A stretch of 64,000 bases of DNA from an uncultured Prevotellaceae bacterium (GCA_947167455.1 CAMVIB010000002.1:1-64000), one strand, 5' to 3'. Positions 1 through 9,214 are shown, numbered from the stretch's first letter. The notes: generated by a model not told the origin, from the sequence alone. Numbers and translations: made by a program.

Positions 1-34
1 ACCAAAGCGAAGACCGCGTTGCGGTCTCTTTGGT
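1..34. terminator. Hairpin at the window edge
   Basis: An interrupted palindrome: ACCAAAG at 1-7 pairs with CTTTGGT at 28-34, and AGACCGC at 11-17 pairs with GCGGTCT at 21-27. It lies downstream of the minus-strand gene ending at 157 and may terminate that gene or one outside the window. No clear T-tract follows directly. A second small stem (AACGGTC/GACCGTT) occurs at 80-97. Confidence 0.35.
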
Positions 35-156
35 GGTATGATTGCGGATAATCAAAAAAAAAAATAATGGTTGGCGCGTAACGGTCTAATGACCGTTCTG
101 GGTTTAATGCTTATTCCTATTTCAAGTGGATTCAATTTGTGTGTGAAACGCGCCTC

Positions 157-1611
157 TTACTCAATGGCGTGCCAGTCGGGCGTTTTCAGCGGGTGTTCTG
201 TCTTGGGGAGCTTATCTTGGAAGTCCATACACTCCTCCTGGGACAGGGGACGGCGGTCGAGGGTGGCCTGGCGCAGAGCACCATATACTTCTGTCTTTTC
301 GAAGGTGTGCAACAGTTGGCTCTTGCTGATGACATAGTTGGCATAGTAGAGCGATGAGCCTCCCTCTACGCGACTTATGCGAATGCGCCCCACGTAGAGA
401 CGCGGCCGTAGAGACGGCGTCTCACAGCAGACGAGCTTGAAATCGTCGCGGAAGGTGAAGAAAGCCCCATGGCGGTCGTCGGAAGAACGCAGCCAGAGCT
501 CATCATAGCCGTCGCCGTCGATATCCACCCAGCACCACTTGGTGAGTACTACGTCGGCGGTGTCGGTGGATGCCTCGGCGTAGAGCCTTTGCAGCTGCTC
601 GAAGTCGGCGTGCCACAGCGGGCGGCGGTTGCCCTCGTCGGCATTGATGACATAGCGTGCCTGCCGGCGCTGCATGAGTTGGCCGTCGCGGATGCACATC
701 ACGCCTACGGCAATGCCGTCGGACATTGGCTGTTCGTAGCAAAACTCGGGACCTTGCGGACCTTCGAAGGCCATGACAATCGTGCCGGGCTTGTAGATGG
801 CGCTGTCGTTGGGCTGCCAGTATGAGAGGCTGTCGGGGTCGTTGGTGCCGCGTACGGGCAGCGAATAGATGCTGTCGCCGTCGGTGACAACCTCGAGGGC
901 GAGGGCGTGGTCGTCGGCAACGTGGAATTGCACGATGCCATAAGAGTATCTCTGGCCTGCCCGGCACACGAGGTGTGAGCGTTGTACCTTCTGCTGGTAC
1001 TGCTGTTCCAACTGTGTTATGACCTTCGCTGCCAGGGGCTTGTCAGAGGTCGTGCCATGCCATAGCGTGTGGCTTAGTTTCACGGCATGATGGCTGGCAA
1101 GGTAGCTGTCGGTGGTCAGGACGGCCATGGTGCCAATGTTGGAGTCGCGCACATTCACCTGTTTGGGATTATCAAAGGCATAGCCGATGCTTGCTGCGGG
1201 AAAGTAGCGGTTGTGCAGGATGCCGCTCTCGAGGGCGTTGCTGTCGGGGCTGAAGAATGTCTCAGCCTCAAAATGGACGCGCCCTTTCAGCTCGGGGCTG
1301 AAGAATATATTATTGTACTCGCGCGCGTGAGAGCGCACAGACTCCTGCCGCTGCCAGTCGGCCAGGTTGCGGCGTGAGAGGGCACTGCGCCCACCCTCGG
1401 GCCTCTCGGGCGATGTCCATAGCACTACGTTCATAGACTCGCTGTTGTGATACCATAGGAACAACGGCAGCGGCACGCCGGCATCGACGTAGTTGGCGTC
1501 GGCTGTCGTGATGGTATCGGTGGCGCTGTCGGCAGGCGATGTATGTCCCCACTGGCAGGCGCAGAGGCAACACGTTGTCGCAGTTATTGCGAGGATATGC
1601 TTGTGTCTCAT
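157..1611 (-). CDS. Predicted lipoprotein of unknown function
   Basis: A 484-aa protein with a lipoprotein-type signal peptide: a charged start (MRHKH), a short hydrophobic stretch and LCAC as a plausible lipobox, with the acylated Cys near residue 19. It is therefore probably anchored in the periplasm-facing or outer membrane. Near residue 375 it has an acidic DIDGDGYDELW segment like the calcium-binding loops of FG-GAP/VCBS repeats, which suggests a C-terminal beta structure. I recognise no enzyme motif. The gene starts 45 nt after the end of the upstream MFS gene and is probably the last member of the proS-MFS-MFS-lipoprotein group. The ATG at 1611 is the natural start because the signal peptide follows at once. 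Confidence 0.7.
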   Translation of the reverse strand: MRHKHILAITATTCCLCACQWGHTSPADSATDTITTADANYVDAGVPLPLFLWYHNSESMNVVLWTSPERPEGGRSALSRRNLADWQRQESVRSHAREYNNIFFSPELKGRVHFEAETFFSPDSNALESGILHNRYFPAASIGYAFDNPKQVNVRDSNIGTMAVLTTDSYLASHHAVKLSHTLWHGTTSDKPLAAKVITQLEQQYQQKVQRSHLVCRAGQRYSYGIVQFHVADDHALALEVVTDGDSIYSLPVRGTNDPDSLSYWQPNDSAIYKPGTIVMAFEGPQGPEFCYEQPMSDGIAVGVMCIRDGQLMQRRQARYVINADEGNRRPLWHADFEQLQRLYAEASTDTADVVLTKWCWVDIDGDGYDELWLRSSDDRHGAFFTFRDDFKLVCCETPSLRPRLYVGRIRISRVEGGSSLYYANYVISKSQLLHTFEKTEVYGALRQATLDRRPLSQEECMDFQDKLPKTEHPLKTPDWHAIE

Positions 1612-1656
1612 GACGGATAGGTGTTGTAGGTGTGTTAAAGGTTAAGGACGAAGGAG

Positions 1657-2997
1657 TTATCTCTTTCCGTAGGTGGGGTCGATGTGTATGAATGCCGATA
1701 CGAGGAACGTCACGGCGCAGCAGCCGCATACCCAGAGGAAGAAGCCGACGTAGCCGAGGGTGTCGGCCATCCAGCCGGCTATCATGCCGGGAAGCATCAT
1801 GCCGAGGGCCTGAAGGGCGGTGCAGATGCTGAAGACGGCTGTTGAGCGTTCGCCCTGCGAGAAATATACGAGGAACAGCATGTAGGCTGTGAAGCCGAAG
1901 CCGTAGCCGAACTGCTCGATGAACACGCATGTGGAGACGATGAGCGTTGACATCTGTGGCGACATCGCCGTGAGCTGTGGCGCTGCCATGGCGAGGAACA
2001 CATAGACGATGTCGGGCAGCGAGATGGCAGTCACCATAGGCCACAGCCAGCGCTTGAGTCCGCTGCCGGCCACGCACCATCCGCCGAGCAGACCTCCCAG
2101 CGTCAGGCCGATGATGCCCACGGTGCCATAGACGAAGCCCACGGCCTCGGTGCTCATGGCGAGGCCCCCGTGGTCGGTGCCGTCGAGGAGGAAAGGGTTG
2201 GCAATCTTAACCAACTGACCTTCGGGGAAGCGGAACAGCAGCATGAAGAGTAGGGCAGAGAGGAGGTGGGGTTTGGAGAAGAAGGTCTTCATGGCGAGCC
2301 ACAAGGCCGAGCCGTGCTCTGTATGTCCGGAGTCGGAGGGTGATGCGTCGGGGGTGGTGATATATGCGCCGGTGCCGTCGGCGGTGGGGGCTGTGCGTGA
2401 CGCTTTGGGCAAGGCAACGCAGTGCCATAGCCATAGGGCGATGAAGGCAGCGGCGAGGACATAGAAGGTGATGCTCCACGCCGCAGGGATGGAGCCGCGA
2501 CCTTCGAGCCAGCCTGCCAGCATGACGAGCAGGCCCTGACCCACGATGTTGCCGATGCGGTAGAACGTGGAGCGGATGCCCACGTAGAGACTCTGGTCGT
2601 GCGTGTCGAGACCTATGATGTAAAGGCCGTCGGCGGCAATGTCGTGGGTGGCACTGGCGAAGGCCAGGAGCCAGAAGAAGGCCAGTGAGCCGCGAAGCCA
2701 CCCGTCGGTGGGTAAGGTCAGGGCTATGCCGGCAAAGCCCGCGCCGATGAGCAGCTGCATGGCCAGCACCCACCACCGCTCTGTGCGCACGGAGGCTATG
2801 AACGGACTCCACAAGGGCTTGATGACCCAGGGCAGGTAGAGCCACGATGTGTAGAATGCCAGCTCCGTGTTGGTGAGCCCCATGCGCTTGTACATAGTAG
2901 TGGCGATGACCATCACGGCAACGTAGGGCAGAGCCTCCGCAAGGTAAAGGGATGGCACCCACGAATAGGGGCGGTTGGATAGTTTATCGTTAATCAT
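1657..2997 (-). CDS. MFS transporter, AmpG-like permease
   Basis: A 446-aa integral membrane protein with about 12 hydrophobic segments. The opening motif (Y...SLYLAEALPYVAVMVIA) and the following WLYLPWVIKPLWSP segment are characteristic of the AmpG / muropeptide-permease branch of the major facilitator superfamily. AmpG proteins import anhydro-muropeptides for cell-wall recycling; whether this one carries muropeptides is inference only. The polar loop around residues 200-225 fits the central cytoplasmic loop of MFS proteins. The start codon overlaps the end of the upstream MFS gene by 8 nt, so the two are translationally coupled and may act together. Confidence 0.8.
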   Translation of the reverse strand: MINDKLSNRPYSWVPSLYLAEALPYVAVMVIATTMYKRMGLTNTELAFYTSWLYLPWVIKPLWSPFIASVRTERWWVLAMQLLIGAGFAGIALTLPTDGWLRGSLAFFWLLAFASATHDIAADGLYIIGLDTHDQSLYVGIRSTFYRIGNIVGQGLLVMLAGWLEGRGSIPAAWSITFYVLAAAFIALWLWHCVALPKASRTAPTADGTGAYITTPDASPSDSGHTEHGSALWLAMKTFFSKPHLLSALLFMLLFRFPEGQLVKIANPFLLDGTDHGGLAMSTEAVGFVYGTVGIIGLTLGGLLGGWCVAGSGLKRWLWPMVTAISLPDIVYVFLAMAAPQLTAMSPQMSTLIVSTCVFIEQFGYGFGFTAYMLFLVYFSQGERSTAVFSICTALQALGMMLPGMIAGWMADTLGYVGFFLWVCGCCAVTFLVSAFIHIDPTYGKR

Positions 2998-4321
2998 TAG
3001 GCAGTGTGTCTTTTTGTCTTAGCAACCTGATGCCTGCGGCTCCGGCTGTCCAGGCGAAGGGTATGGCGAGGCTGTTGAGGGCGAAGAAATGGTGGAAGCC
3101 CAGCAATGTTGACAGATAGCCGGAGACGGACATCGTGGGCAGCAGTGCGAGGGCTACGAGAGGGATGTAGAGATAGCCGGTGGTGCTGCGATAGCGGTCG
3201 GCAGAGAAGAAGCTTACGAAAGGCTGGCAGGCGTTGAGGCCGAAGCCGAAGAGGAACTGTGCCACCAGCGTTGCCCCGCACATGGCAAGGAGCGACGTCG
3301 GCAGCTCATAGGAGAGATACCAATATATGAGTGGCGACAGCGGCAAGGCAACGATGAATGCCGCCTGTTGACGGCAGCGTAGGGTGGCTTCGGACGTAGC
3401 GCCGCGAAATATGACGTGCTGGCTCAGCCAGCTGCCGAGAACGAGACCTACGGAGAAGGCCATCACGCCCACGGTGCCCTGTGCGAGGCCTATCTCCTGA
3501 AGCGTGGCGCCGAGACCTCCCATGGCACGCGGCGCTATGAAGAAAAGCACGCGCGTGTGGAACATGAGACCTTGGGGCAGCAACATCACCACAAGCGCAA
3601 AGAATACGCTGAACCACTGGCGCTTGTGCATGATGCGGTCGAGCACACGCACCTCGGCGCGGAAGCTTGCCGAGAGCTCCTCGTTGTCGTCGTGGTGATG
3701 GCGCCCGGCACGAACGGAGGCATACTGGCTGTGGGACGTGCCGGGAATGGCGAAGATGTTGTAGATCACGAGCAGGAGGTAGAGCCCGGCGAGGACATAC
3801 ACCGACATGCTCCACGACTGCGTGAGCACGTCGTGGCGGTTGTGGTAGAACACCTCGAGGAACCCCACGCCGACAATCATGATGCCGTAGGTGACGATGC
3901 ACACGGCTTGCGAGGCGAACATCTTCGTGGGGTTGTAGAGACGCTGCAAGGGTGGACGCAGCATGTGCTCATAGTGCTGGCGCGCAGTGAGCTCATGCCA
4001 CGCGCAGAGCATACATAGCACGAAGAGGCTGGCAAAGACATACCATGTGCGGGCCTCGTAGCCGGTGAAGCTGAAGGCCAGCACCACCAGCATGACGAAG
4101 ATGGCACCTTCCACCAGCCGTAGCTGCAATGCCAGATGTCCCATGCGTTCCACCTTGGCACGGACGAAGCTCTTCAGCACCCATGGCAGGGTGAGCAGGC
4201 CGCAGAGGAGGGTGGCACGGCCCCACTCTTCGCCGAGCTGCAGAAGCATCAACAGTGCCACGAAGGTAATCATGGCACTGGGAATGGCTTCTGCCGCAAA
4301 GAGGGTGGCTATCCAGGGCAT
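2990..4321 (-). CDS. MFS transporter, second AmpG-like permease
   Basis: A 443-aa membrane protein (from the ATG at 4321) with repeated hydrophobic helices. It begins MPWIATLFAAEAIPSAMI and then has LLTLPWVLKSFVRAKVER, matching the layout of the neighbouring AmpG-like permease but clearly diverged. A TTG 6 nt upstream (4327) is an alternative start; I prefer the ATG. The central loop is histidine- and aspartate-rich (RHHHDDNE). It lies between proS and the second permease on the same strand, with an 8-nt overlap into the latter. The tandem pair suggests duplication of an ancestral permease. Substrate unknown. Confidence 0.75.
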   Translation of the reverse strand: MPWIATLFAAEAIPSAMITFVALLMLLQLGEEWGRATLLCGLLTLPWVLKSFVRAKVERMGHLALQLRLVEGAIFVMLVVLAFSFTGYEARTWYVFASLFVLCMLCAWHELTARQHYEHMLRPPLQRLYNPTKMFASQAVCIVTYGIMIVGVGFLEVFYHNRHDVLTQSWSMSVYVLAGLYLLLVIYNIFAIPGTSHSQYASVRAGRHHHDDNEELSASFRAEVRVLDRIMHKRQWFSVFFALVVMLLPQGLMFHTRVLFFIAPRAMGGLGATLQEIGLAQGTVGVMAFSVGLVLGSWLSQHVIFRGATSEATLRCRQQAAFIVALPLSPLIYWYLSYELPTSLLAMCGATLVAQFLFGFGLNACQPFVSFFSADRYRSTTGYLYIPLVALALLPTMSVSGYLSTLLGFHHFFALNSLAIPFAWTAGAAGIRLLRQKDTLPND

Positions 4322-4408
4322 AGGCAATCTACGATGGCGTTACATGGCAACTGTGGGATTCGCTGTGAAGCCGAAGTCCTAACCGATAAGGTGGAGTGTG
4401 AGCTGATG

Positions 4409-5890
4409 TTAGTAGGCACGGGCTATGAGCACGCGGTACTTGGCGGGCTTGCCGCTCACCATGTCGGTGCCGGGAGTCTGCTCGAAGGCGAAAGGCACGC
4501 AGCGGATGGTGGCCTGTGTCTCCTCCTTAATGCGAGCCTCGGTCTCGGCGGTGCCGTCCCAATGGCAGAGGAAGAAGCCGCCGTCCTTGATGCGCCGCTT
4601 GAAGTCCTCATAGTCGTCGCACTCGTAGATGTGCTCGTCGCGGAAATGACGGGCCTTCTCGAAGATGTTCTGCTGGATGGCGTCGAGGAGTTCCTTGACA
4701 TAGGTGGCGATGTTGTCGCATGACACGGTCTCTTTCTCCAAGGTGTCGCGGCGCATCACTTCGATGGTGTTGTCCTCGAGGTCGCGACCGCCCATGACGA
4801 GGCGCACGGGAATGCCCTTCAGCTCGTAGTCGGCGAACTTGAAGCCGGGGCGTTTCTGGTCGTTGTCGTCGAGCTTGACGCTGATGCCCAGGGCGCGCAG
4901 GGCATCGGCGATGGCAGACAGCTTCTCGCGGATGGCAGATAGCTGCTCCTCGGTCTTGTAGATGGGGATGAGCACTACCTGAATGGGAGCCAGAGCCGGA
5001 GGCAGCACGAGGCCGTTGTCGTCGGAGTGGGTCATGATGAGCGCACCCATAAGGCGGGTGCTGACACCCCAAGAGGTTGCCCAGGCATACTCGGGCTGGT
5101 TGTCCTTGTTGAGGAACTGCACCTCGAAGGCCTTGCCGAAGTTCTGGCCCAGGAAGTGGCTCGTGCCGCTCTGCAGAGCCTTGCCGTCCTGCATCATAGC
5201 CTCGATGGTGTAGGTGTCGAGGGCACCGGCAAAGCGTTCCGTCTCGCTCTTGACACCCTGCATGACAGGCACGGCCATCACCTTCTCGGCAAAGGTGGCA
5301 TAGACACCGAGCATCTGGCGGGCACGAGCCTCGGCCTCCTCACGCGTGGCGTGAGCGGTATGTCCCTCCTGCCAGAGAAACTCGGCAGTGCGAAGAAAGA
5401 GGCGTGTGCGCATCTCCCAACGCATGACGTTACACCACTGGTTGACCAGCAGGGGAAGGTCGCGGTAGCTGTGAATCCAGTTCTTGAAAGTGTTCCAGAT
5501 GATGGTCTCGCTCGTGGGGCGGATGATGAGCTCTTCCTCGAGCTTCGCCTCAGGGTCAACGACGACACCATCATGGGTCTCGTTGGTCTTCAGACGGTAG
5601 TGGGTCACCACCGCGCACTCCTTGGCAAAGCCCTCGACATGTTCGGCCTCGCGAGAGAGGAAGCTCTTGGGGATGAGGAGGGGGAAGTAGGCGTTCTGAA
5701 CGCCGGTCTGTTTGAACATGTCGTCGAGAATGCGCTGCATCTTCTCCCAGATGGCGTAGCCGTATGGCTTAATCACCATGCAGCCGCGCACATCGCTCTG
5801 CTCGGCGAGGTCGGCCTTAACGACGAGTTCGTTATACCATTGCGAGTAGTTCTCGCTACGTTTTGTGAGGTTTTTCAGTTCTTTTGCCAT
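4409..5890 (-). CDS. proS: Prolyl-tRNA synthetase, short archaeal/eukaryote-like type
   Basis: A 493-aa class II aminoacyl-tRNA synthetase that charges tRNA-Pro in the cytoplasm. Class II motif 2 is visible in the [20 protein letters not shown] region, with RPTSETIIW ahead of it; [16 protein letters not shown] and the arginine-containing [19 protein letters not shown] (motif 3) follow. The anticodon-binding domain comes next (about residues 300-390) and then a C-terminal domain that includes [11 protein letters not shown]. The length and absence of the long bacterial editing insertion fit the ProS type 3 class used by Bacteroidetes. The gene has its own promoter (TATCTTTG at 5925-5932, minus strand) and probably leads a group with the two permeases 80 nt downstream. 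Confidence 0.96.
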   Translation of the reverse strand: MAKELKNLTKRSENYSQWYNELVVKADLAEQSDVRGCMVIKPYGYAIWEKMQRILDDMFKQTGVQNAYFPLLIPKSFLSREAEHVEGFAKECAVVTHYRLKTNETHDGVVVDPEAKLEEELIIRPTSETIIWNTFKNWIHSYRDLPLLVNQWCNVMRWEMRTRLFLRTAEFLWQEGHTAHATREEAEARARQMLGVYATFAEKVMAVPVMQGVKSETERFAGALDTYTIEAMMQDGKALQSGTSHFLGQNFGKAFEVQFLNKDNQPEYAWATSWGVSTRLMGALIMTHSDDNGLVLPPALAPIQVVLIPIYKTEEQLSAIREKLSAIADALRALGISVKLDDNDQKRPGFKFADYELKGIPVRLVMGGRDLEDNTIEVMRRDTLEKETVSCDNIATYVKELLDAIQQNIFEKARHFRDEHIYECDDYEDFKRRIKDGGFFLCHWDGTAETEARIKEETQATIRCVPFAFEQTPGTDMVSGKPAKYRVLIARAY

Positions 5891-5924
5891 GACAATTTTT
5901 GATGTTGTTTCCTAAATTTGGGTG

Positions 5925-5932
5925 CAAAGATA
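5925..5932 (-). promoter_or_regulatory. -7 promoter box of proS
   Basis: On the minus strand this reads TATCTTTG, followed by CACCC, matching the Bacteroides TAnnTTTG -7 element. It lies 34 nt upstream of the proS ATG and is divergent from the ompA-family promoter. Confidence 0.7.
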
Positions 5933-5996
5933 GTGAAATATCGTCAACAAAACGCAGAAAAAATGGATTTTGCGCATTCGTACCAAAGAAATTATG

Positions 5997-6004
5997 TACT
6001 TTTG
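5997..6004 (+). promoter_or_regulatory. -7 promoter box of the OmpA-family lipoprotein
   Basis: TACTTTTG followed by CAGCC, with a TTTG (-33-like) at 5969-5972. The expected 5' leader is about 55 nt and A-rich, ending directly at the ATG at 6066. Confidence 0.7.
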
Positions 6005-6065
6005 CAGCCGAAAGGCGTAAAAAAACAATTTATTTAACATTTAAAAACTCAAAAAAACAAACACA

Positions 6066-6803
6066 ATGAAAGGACTAAAGTACTATGCAATGGGTCTTGT
6101 GACTGCATTGATGCTCAATGCCTGTGGTAGCATGAGTAACACCGCAAAGGGCGGTCTCATCGGAGGTACCAGCGGTGGCGCTCTGGGTGCTGCTCTGGGT
6201 GCCCTCATTGCCAAGAGCGGCAACAAGGGTAAGTGGGCTGGTATCGCCGGAGGTATCGGCGCTGCTGCCGGAACGGCTGTCGGTGTCATCATTGGCAACC
6301 GTATGGACAAGGCCAAGAAGGCGGCCGAGCAGGTTGCCAATGCTCAGGTGGAGGATGCTACAGACCAGAATGGCTATCAGGCTGTGAAGGTGACTTTCGA
6401 CAGCGGCATACTCTTCCCCCTCAGCGGCTCCACACTCAGCGCCACGGCTCAGAGCTCACTCAGCAAGTTCGCCGCCGATGTGCTCAAGCCTAACACAGAT
6501 ATGAACGTGGGCATCGTGGGCTACACCGATAACACACCATGGAAGGGCAGCACTGCCGATCAAAGTGTGCAGAAGAACCAGCAGCTCTCTCTGCAGCGTG
6601 CCAATGCCGTGGCCACTTTCCTCCGCAACCAGGGCATCACTGCCGGACAGATTAAGGAAGTCGCAGGACTGGGTGAGAGCAATCCCGTTGCCGACAACAG
6701 CACTGCCGCCGGCAAGGCTCAGAACCGCCGCGTGGAGGTGTTCCTCTATGCCAGCCAGGCTATGATTGAAGCCGCACAGGCTCAGGGAGCTTCTCAGCAG
6801 TAA
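6066..6803 (+). CDS. OmpA-family lipoprotein with glycine-zipper segment
   Basis: A 245-aa protein. Residues 1-20 form a lipoprotein signal with lipobox LNAC and the acylated Cys near residue 20. Residues 28-85 are a glycine-rich, membrane-active stretch (GGLIGGTSGGALGAALGAL and a second GIAGGIGAAAGTAVGVIIG), i.e. glycine-zipper repeats. The C-terminal half (about 105-235) is an OmpA/MotB peptidoglycan-binding domain, with VGIVGYTDNTP, a LSLQRANAVATFL helix and the closing NRRVEVFL. It probably tethers the outer membrane to peptidoglycan. It has its own promoter and a strong terminator. The same architecture (YiaD-like) is common in Bacteroidetes. Confidence 0.9.
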   Translation: MKGLKYYAMGLVTALMLNACGSMSNTAKGGLIGGTSGGALGAALGALIAKSGNKGKWAGIAGGIGAAAGTAVGVIIGNRMDKAKKAAEQVANAQVEDATDQNGYQAVKVTFDSGILFPLSGSTLSATAQSSLSKFAADVLKPNTDMNVGIVGYTDNTPWKGSTADQSVQKNQQLSLQRANAVATFLRNQGITAGQIKEVAGLGESNPVADNSTAAGKAQNRRVEVFLYASQAMIEAAQAQGASQQ

Positions 6804-6831
6804 GCTGATGTCTCAGCATATGCTGACTTCT

Positions 6832-6918
6832 AAGCAGTAAACTCTTTTTACTGCTTGTCACGCAGATTTACGATTGTCCGCTGGCAGCGACCCCTCTCGG
6901 GGTGCTGTCAGCGGACAA
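6832..6918. terminator. Two hairpins between convergent genes
   Basis: First hairpin: AAGCAGTAAA at 6832-6841 with TTTACTGCTT at 6847-6856. Second: a long stem at 6874-6918, with outer arms TTGTCCGCTG and CAGCGGACAA around a CCCC-tctc-GGGG core. They sit between the plus-strand OmpA gene and the minus-strand TRIC gene and can serve both directions. Confidence 0.7.
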
Positions 6919-6938
6919 CTGTATGTGTGGGAGGCATG

Positions 6939-7598
6939 TTAGTCCTCGGTCTTCATCTTCGGCATTTCCCAGTTGAACTTAACGGCCAGCATGCGGGTGG
7001 CGATGACAACAATGCTCGAGATAAGTGCACAGGCCTCAATGCGCCAGCCGATGCTGTGGCAGAACACATACACCAGACCGCCGGCAATGGCTGCCAAGGC
7101 ATATATCTCCTTGCGGAAAATGAGAGGCACCTCGTTCATCAGCACATCGCGGACGACACCGCCGCCGGCTCCCGTCACGCAACCCATGCAGATGGCTGCC
7201 CAGTAGGGCATGCCCAGGCCCAGGGTCTTCTCGATGCCTATGGCATTGAAAAGCGCCAAGCCGATGCAGTCGAAGAGAAACCATGTGTTGTTCTGACGCA
7301 CAAGATAGCGGCGGAACACAATCACCCACACCAGGCCGAACAGGCAACAGGCAAGGTAGATGGGATTGGTCATCCAGAATGGCGTGAGGCCCAAGATGAG
7401 GTCACGAATCGTGCCGCCGCCGACGGCAGTGGCTGTGCCGACGATAAGTGCGCCGAAGAGGTCGAACTGCTTGGCGGCAGACAGGCGGCACCCGGAGACG
7501 GCACCCGCCAGAGTGCCGATGCACTCCAACACGACAAAGGAAGCGGGGATGCGAAGTGCCTCGCCCATTTCCTGAAAGATAGAGGAAATGAAGGTCAT
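6939..7598 (-). CDS. TRIC-type (UPF0126/YicG-like) cation channel
   Basis: A 219-aa protein with about seven hydrophobic segments and an internal duplication. Each half has the family signature: VGTATAVGGGTIRDLILG near residue 55 and MGCVTGAGGGVVRDVLMNE near residue 140 (both GGGxxRD). This places it in the bacterial trimeric intracellular cation channel family; the members studied conduct monovalent cations, while the cellular role is mostly unknown. A dispersed repeat carrying a promoter-like box in the same orientation lies directly upstream, so transcription may start inside that repeat about 210 nt away. It ends convergently with the OmpA gene. Confidence 0.88.
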   Translation of the reverse strand: MTFISSIFQEMGEALRIPASFVVLECIGTLAGAVSGCRLSAAKQFDLFGALIVGTATAVGGGTIRDLILGLTPFWMTNPIYLACCLFGLVWVIVFRRYLVRQNNTWFLFDCIGLALFNAIGIEKTLGLGMPYWAAICMGCVTGAGGGVVRDVLMNEVPLIFRKEIYALAAIAGGLVYVFCHSIGWRIEACALISSIVVIATRMLAVKFNWEMPKMKTED

Positions 7599-7647
7599 AT
7601 TTACTATTTATGTTACTTTATTCAAGTTTCGCAAGACATTGAGTTAT

Positions 7648-7855
7648 GGGGGGCTATAAATTAGCTTTGAATTGCTCTTAGGCTATTTTCGAGCAGCTTT
7701 GACTTTAAGCCCGCCTAAGCGTAGCGGGCTACGGTTCTTCGACGTGTCGAAGCGACCAAAGGTCGAGCGCAAGGGATTGTAGGCAAAGATGCCGAAAAGA
7801 GGCAAGAGCAAACAAAGATAACTCATAGAGAATTTATTAATTAATAGAACACACC
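7648..7855 (-). repeat. Dispersed intergenic repeat, copy A, with promoter-like box
   Basis: A 208-bp element filling the gap between two minus-strand genes. It shares its ends and much of its body with 11198-11562. The left end reads TTAGCTTTGAATTGCTCTT, then GGCTATTTTCGAGCAGC; the right end reads TTAATAGAACACACC. Read on the minus strand it has TATCTTTG at 7820-7813 (a -7-like box) pointing at the TRIC gene. Internal short palindromes (AGCCCGC/GCGGGCT around TAAGCGTA) could form hairpins. It has no coding potential. Confidence 0.75.
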
Positions 7856-7860
7856 TTATA

Positions 7861-9138
7861 TTACTTGCCGCTCAGCACGCGTTGGTAGGCCACGAGGGCA
7901 TCATAGCGGCTGCCCTGAGGACGGTGATACACCATGATGATGTATTCGTTCTCTGTCTCGAAGAAGCTGTTCTCCGTGCGTTCCAGATGCCCGAGCCCGT
8001 TGTCGTCGAGCTGCAGGAACTGGTAGTTGTAGTAGCCCTGCTTAAGCATCACGCCGACCTCGTAGGCTCCAAGTTTCTCATCGTAGGTCATGCGGCACCG
8101 TGGGTCCGGGAACCCATTGTCCCACTGGCCTGTGACATATACGTCGCCGCCAGGCAGACGTGGCGTGTGCAGCGAGAAATGCACTACAACGTACTCGGCC
8201 TCGGTGTCGGCGGCGTCGCTGCCGGAACGACGCACCACCCAAGCGCCGTTGGCATCGGGGGCATAGCCGTAGTTGCGGGCTGGCTCGCACCCGAAGAGCA
8301 CGGCGTGGTAGATGGGGTCTGCCCACACCATGCGGTCGATGCCCATGCCCACACGTCGCACGTCGAGGAGCTCGAACTTATGAAACTCATTACCAGCGGG
8401 GAACACCAGCTCGCGACGGTGTGTCCACTCTACGCCAGTGCTATTGCGGATGTTGGGAGGAAGGTTGATGACGGCATTGTCGCAACGGCGGTTCTGCACC
8501 ACCACGGTGTGCAGCTCGCGCTCCGGGTCAACCACGTTGCGACGGCCGTAGCCCAGTGTCCACGTCAGCTGCTGGTGGCGTTGGTTGAAGTCGATGTCGG
8601 TGTTCGTCAGGATGTTGGCGGCAATGCTCATCTCAGGACTCAGCAACGAGAAACATGCTTCGAGCACGGCTCGGCCATCCTCGACCTCGTCGGCATAGAC
8701 CTCCACACGGTAGTTGCCGGGCAGCAGCAGACGAAGGTCGTCGTTGGGCAGAGAGAGCCAGTAGTGGGTGTAGAGGACGCTGGTGTTGAAGCTCTTCTCG
8801 TAGTCTTCGATGGGTTGCTCATTGAAACCCTCAAGCCAGTCGCTCTCGAAGATGTCGGCGTTAGCACTCCAGTCGGCGTTGCAGAACACTACCTTATATA
8901 TATATCGCGTGTATTCGTGCGTCATGGCATCGAAAGAAATCGCCACATGCCCACCCACACGGGCTATGGGGGGCAGCACAGGGTCGTCGTCAACAATAAC
9001 GCGCACAGACTGTATGCCGTCGTTAAGACTGCGGGTATGCTGGCCATAGGCCGATGGCATAAACACTGACAAAAGGGCTGCGGCCATACAACGGCACAAG
9101 GCCGAGAGCCCTATACTCGACAACTTTTCTGATTTCAT
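7861..9138 (-). CDS. DUF5103 / type IX secretion system plug-domain protein
   Basis: A 425-aa secreted protein with a signal peptide (residues 1-32, ending near SAYGQ). The N-terminal part (VRVIVDDDPVLPPIARVGGHVAISFD, then YTRYIYKVVFCNADW and WLEGFNEQPIEDYEKSFNT) matches the DUF5103 family, now named T9SS plug protein domain. Plug proteins seal the T9SS translocon pore from the periplasmic side; that role is known from the family and not shown here. The large proteins with conserved C-terminal tails elsewhere in the window fit a T9SS-bearing host. The -7 box ends only 4 nt before the ATG, so the mRNA may be leaderless. The next in-frame ATG (residue 18) would cut the signal peptide. Confidence 0.85.
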   Translation of the reverse strand: MKSEKLSSIGLSALCRCMAAALLSVFMPSAYGQHTRSLNDGIQSVRVIVDDDPVLPPIARVGGHVAISFDAMTHEYTRYIYKVVFCNADWSANADIFESDWLEGFNEQPIEDYEKSFNTSVLYTHYWLSLPNDDLRLLLPGNYRVEVYADEVEDGRAVLEACFSLLSPEMSIAANILTNTDIDFNQRHQQLTWTLGYGRRNVVDPERELHTVVVQNRRCDNAVINLPPNIRNSTGVEWTHRRELVFPAGNEFHKFELLDVRRVGMGIDRMVWADPIYHAVLFGCEPARNYGYAPDANGAWVVRRSGSDAADTEAEYVVVHFSLHTPRLPGGDVYVTGQWDNGFPDPRCRMTYDEKLGAYEVGVMLKQGYYNYQFLQLDDNGLGHLERTENSFFETENEYIIMVYHRPQGSRYDALVAYQRVLSGK

Positions 9139-9142
9139 GCTG

Positions 9143-9150
9143 CAAAAATA
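9143..9150 (-). promoter_or_regulatory. -7 promoter box of the DUF5103 gene
   Basis: On the minus strand TATTTTTG followed by CAGC and then the ATG. The spacing places transcription start at or very near the start codon. Confidence 0.6.
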
Positions 9151-9183
9151 CTGCTTTTATTTCGTCAATTCAGCATTTTTACC

Positions 9184-9191
9184 TACTTTTG
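9184..9191 (+). promoter_or_regulatory. -7 promoter box of the DUF1460/mtgA pair
   Basis: TACTTTTG followed by TGCGC, 23 nt upstream of the ATG at 9215. It excludes the longer reading frame opening at 9137, whose first codons lie upstream of the predicted transcription start. Confidence 0.65.
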
Positions 9192-9214
9192 TGCGCAATA
9201 ATGTCAAAAAATGT

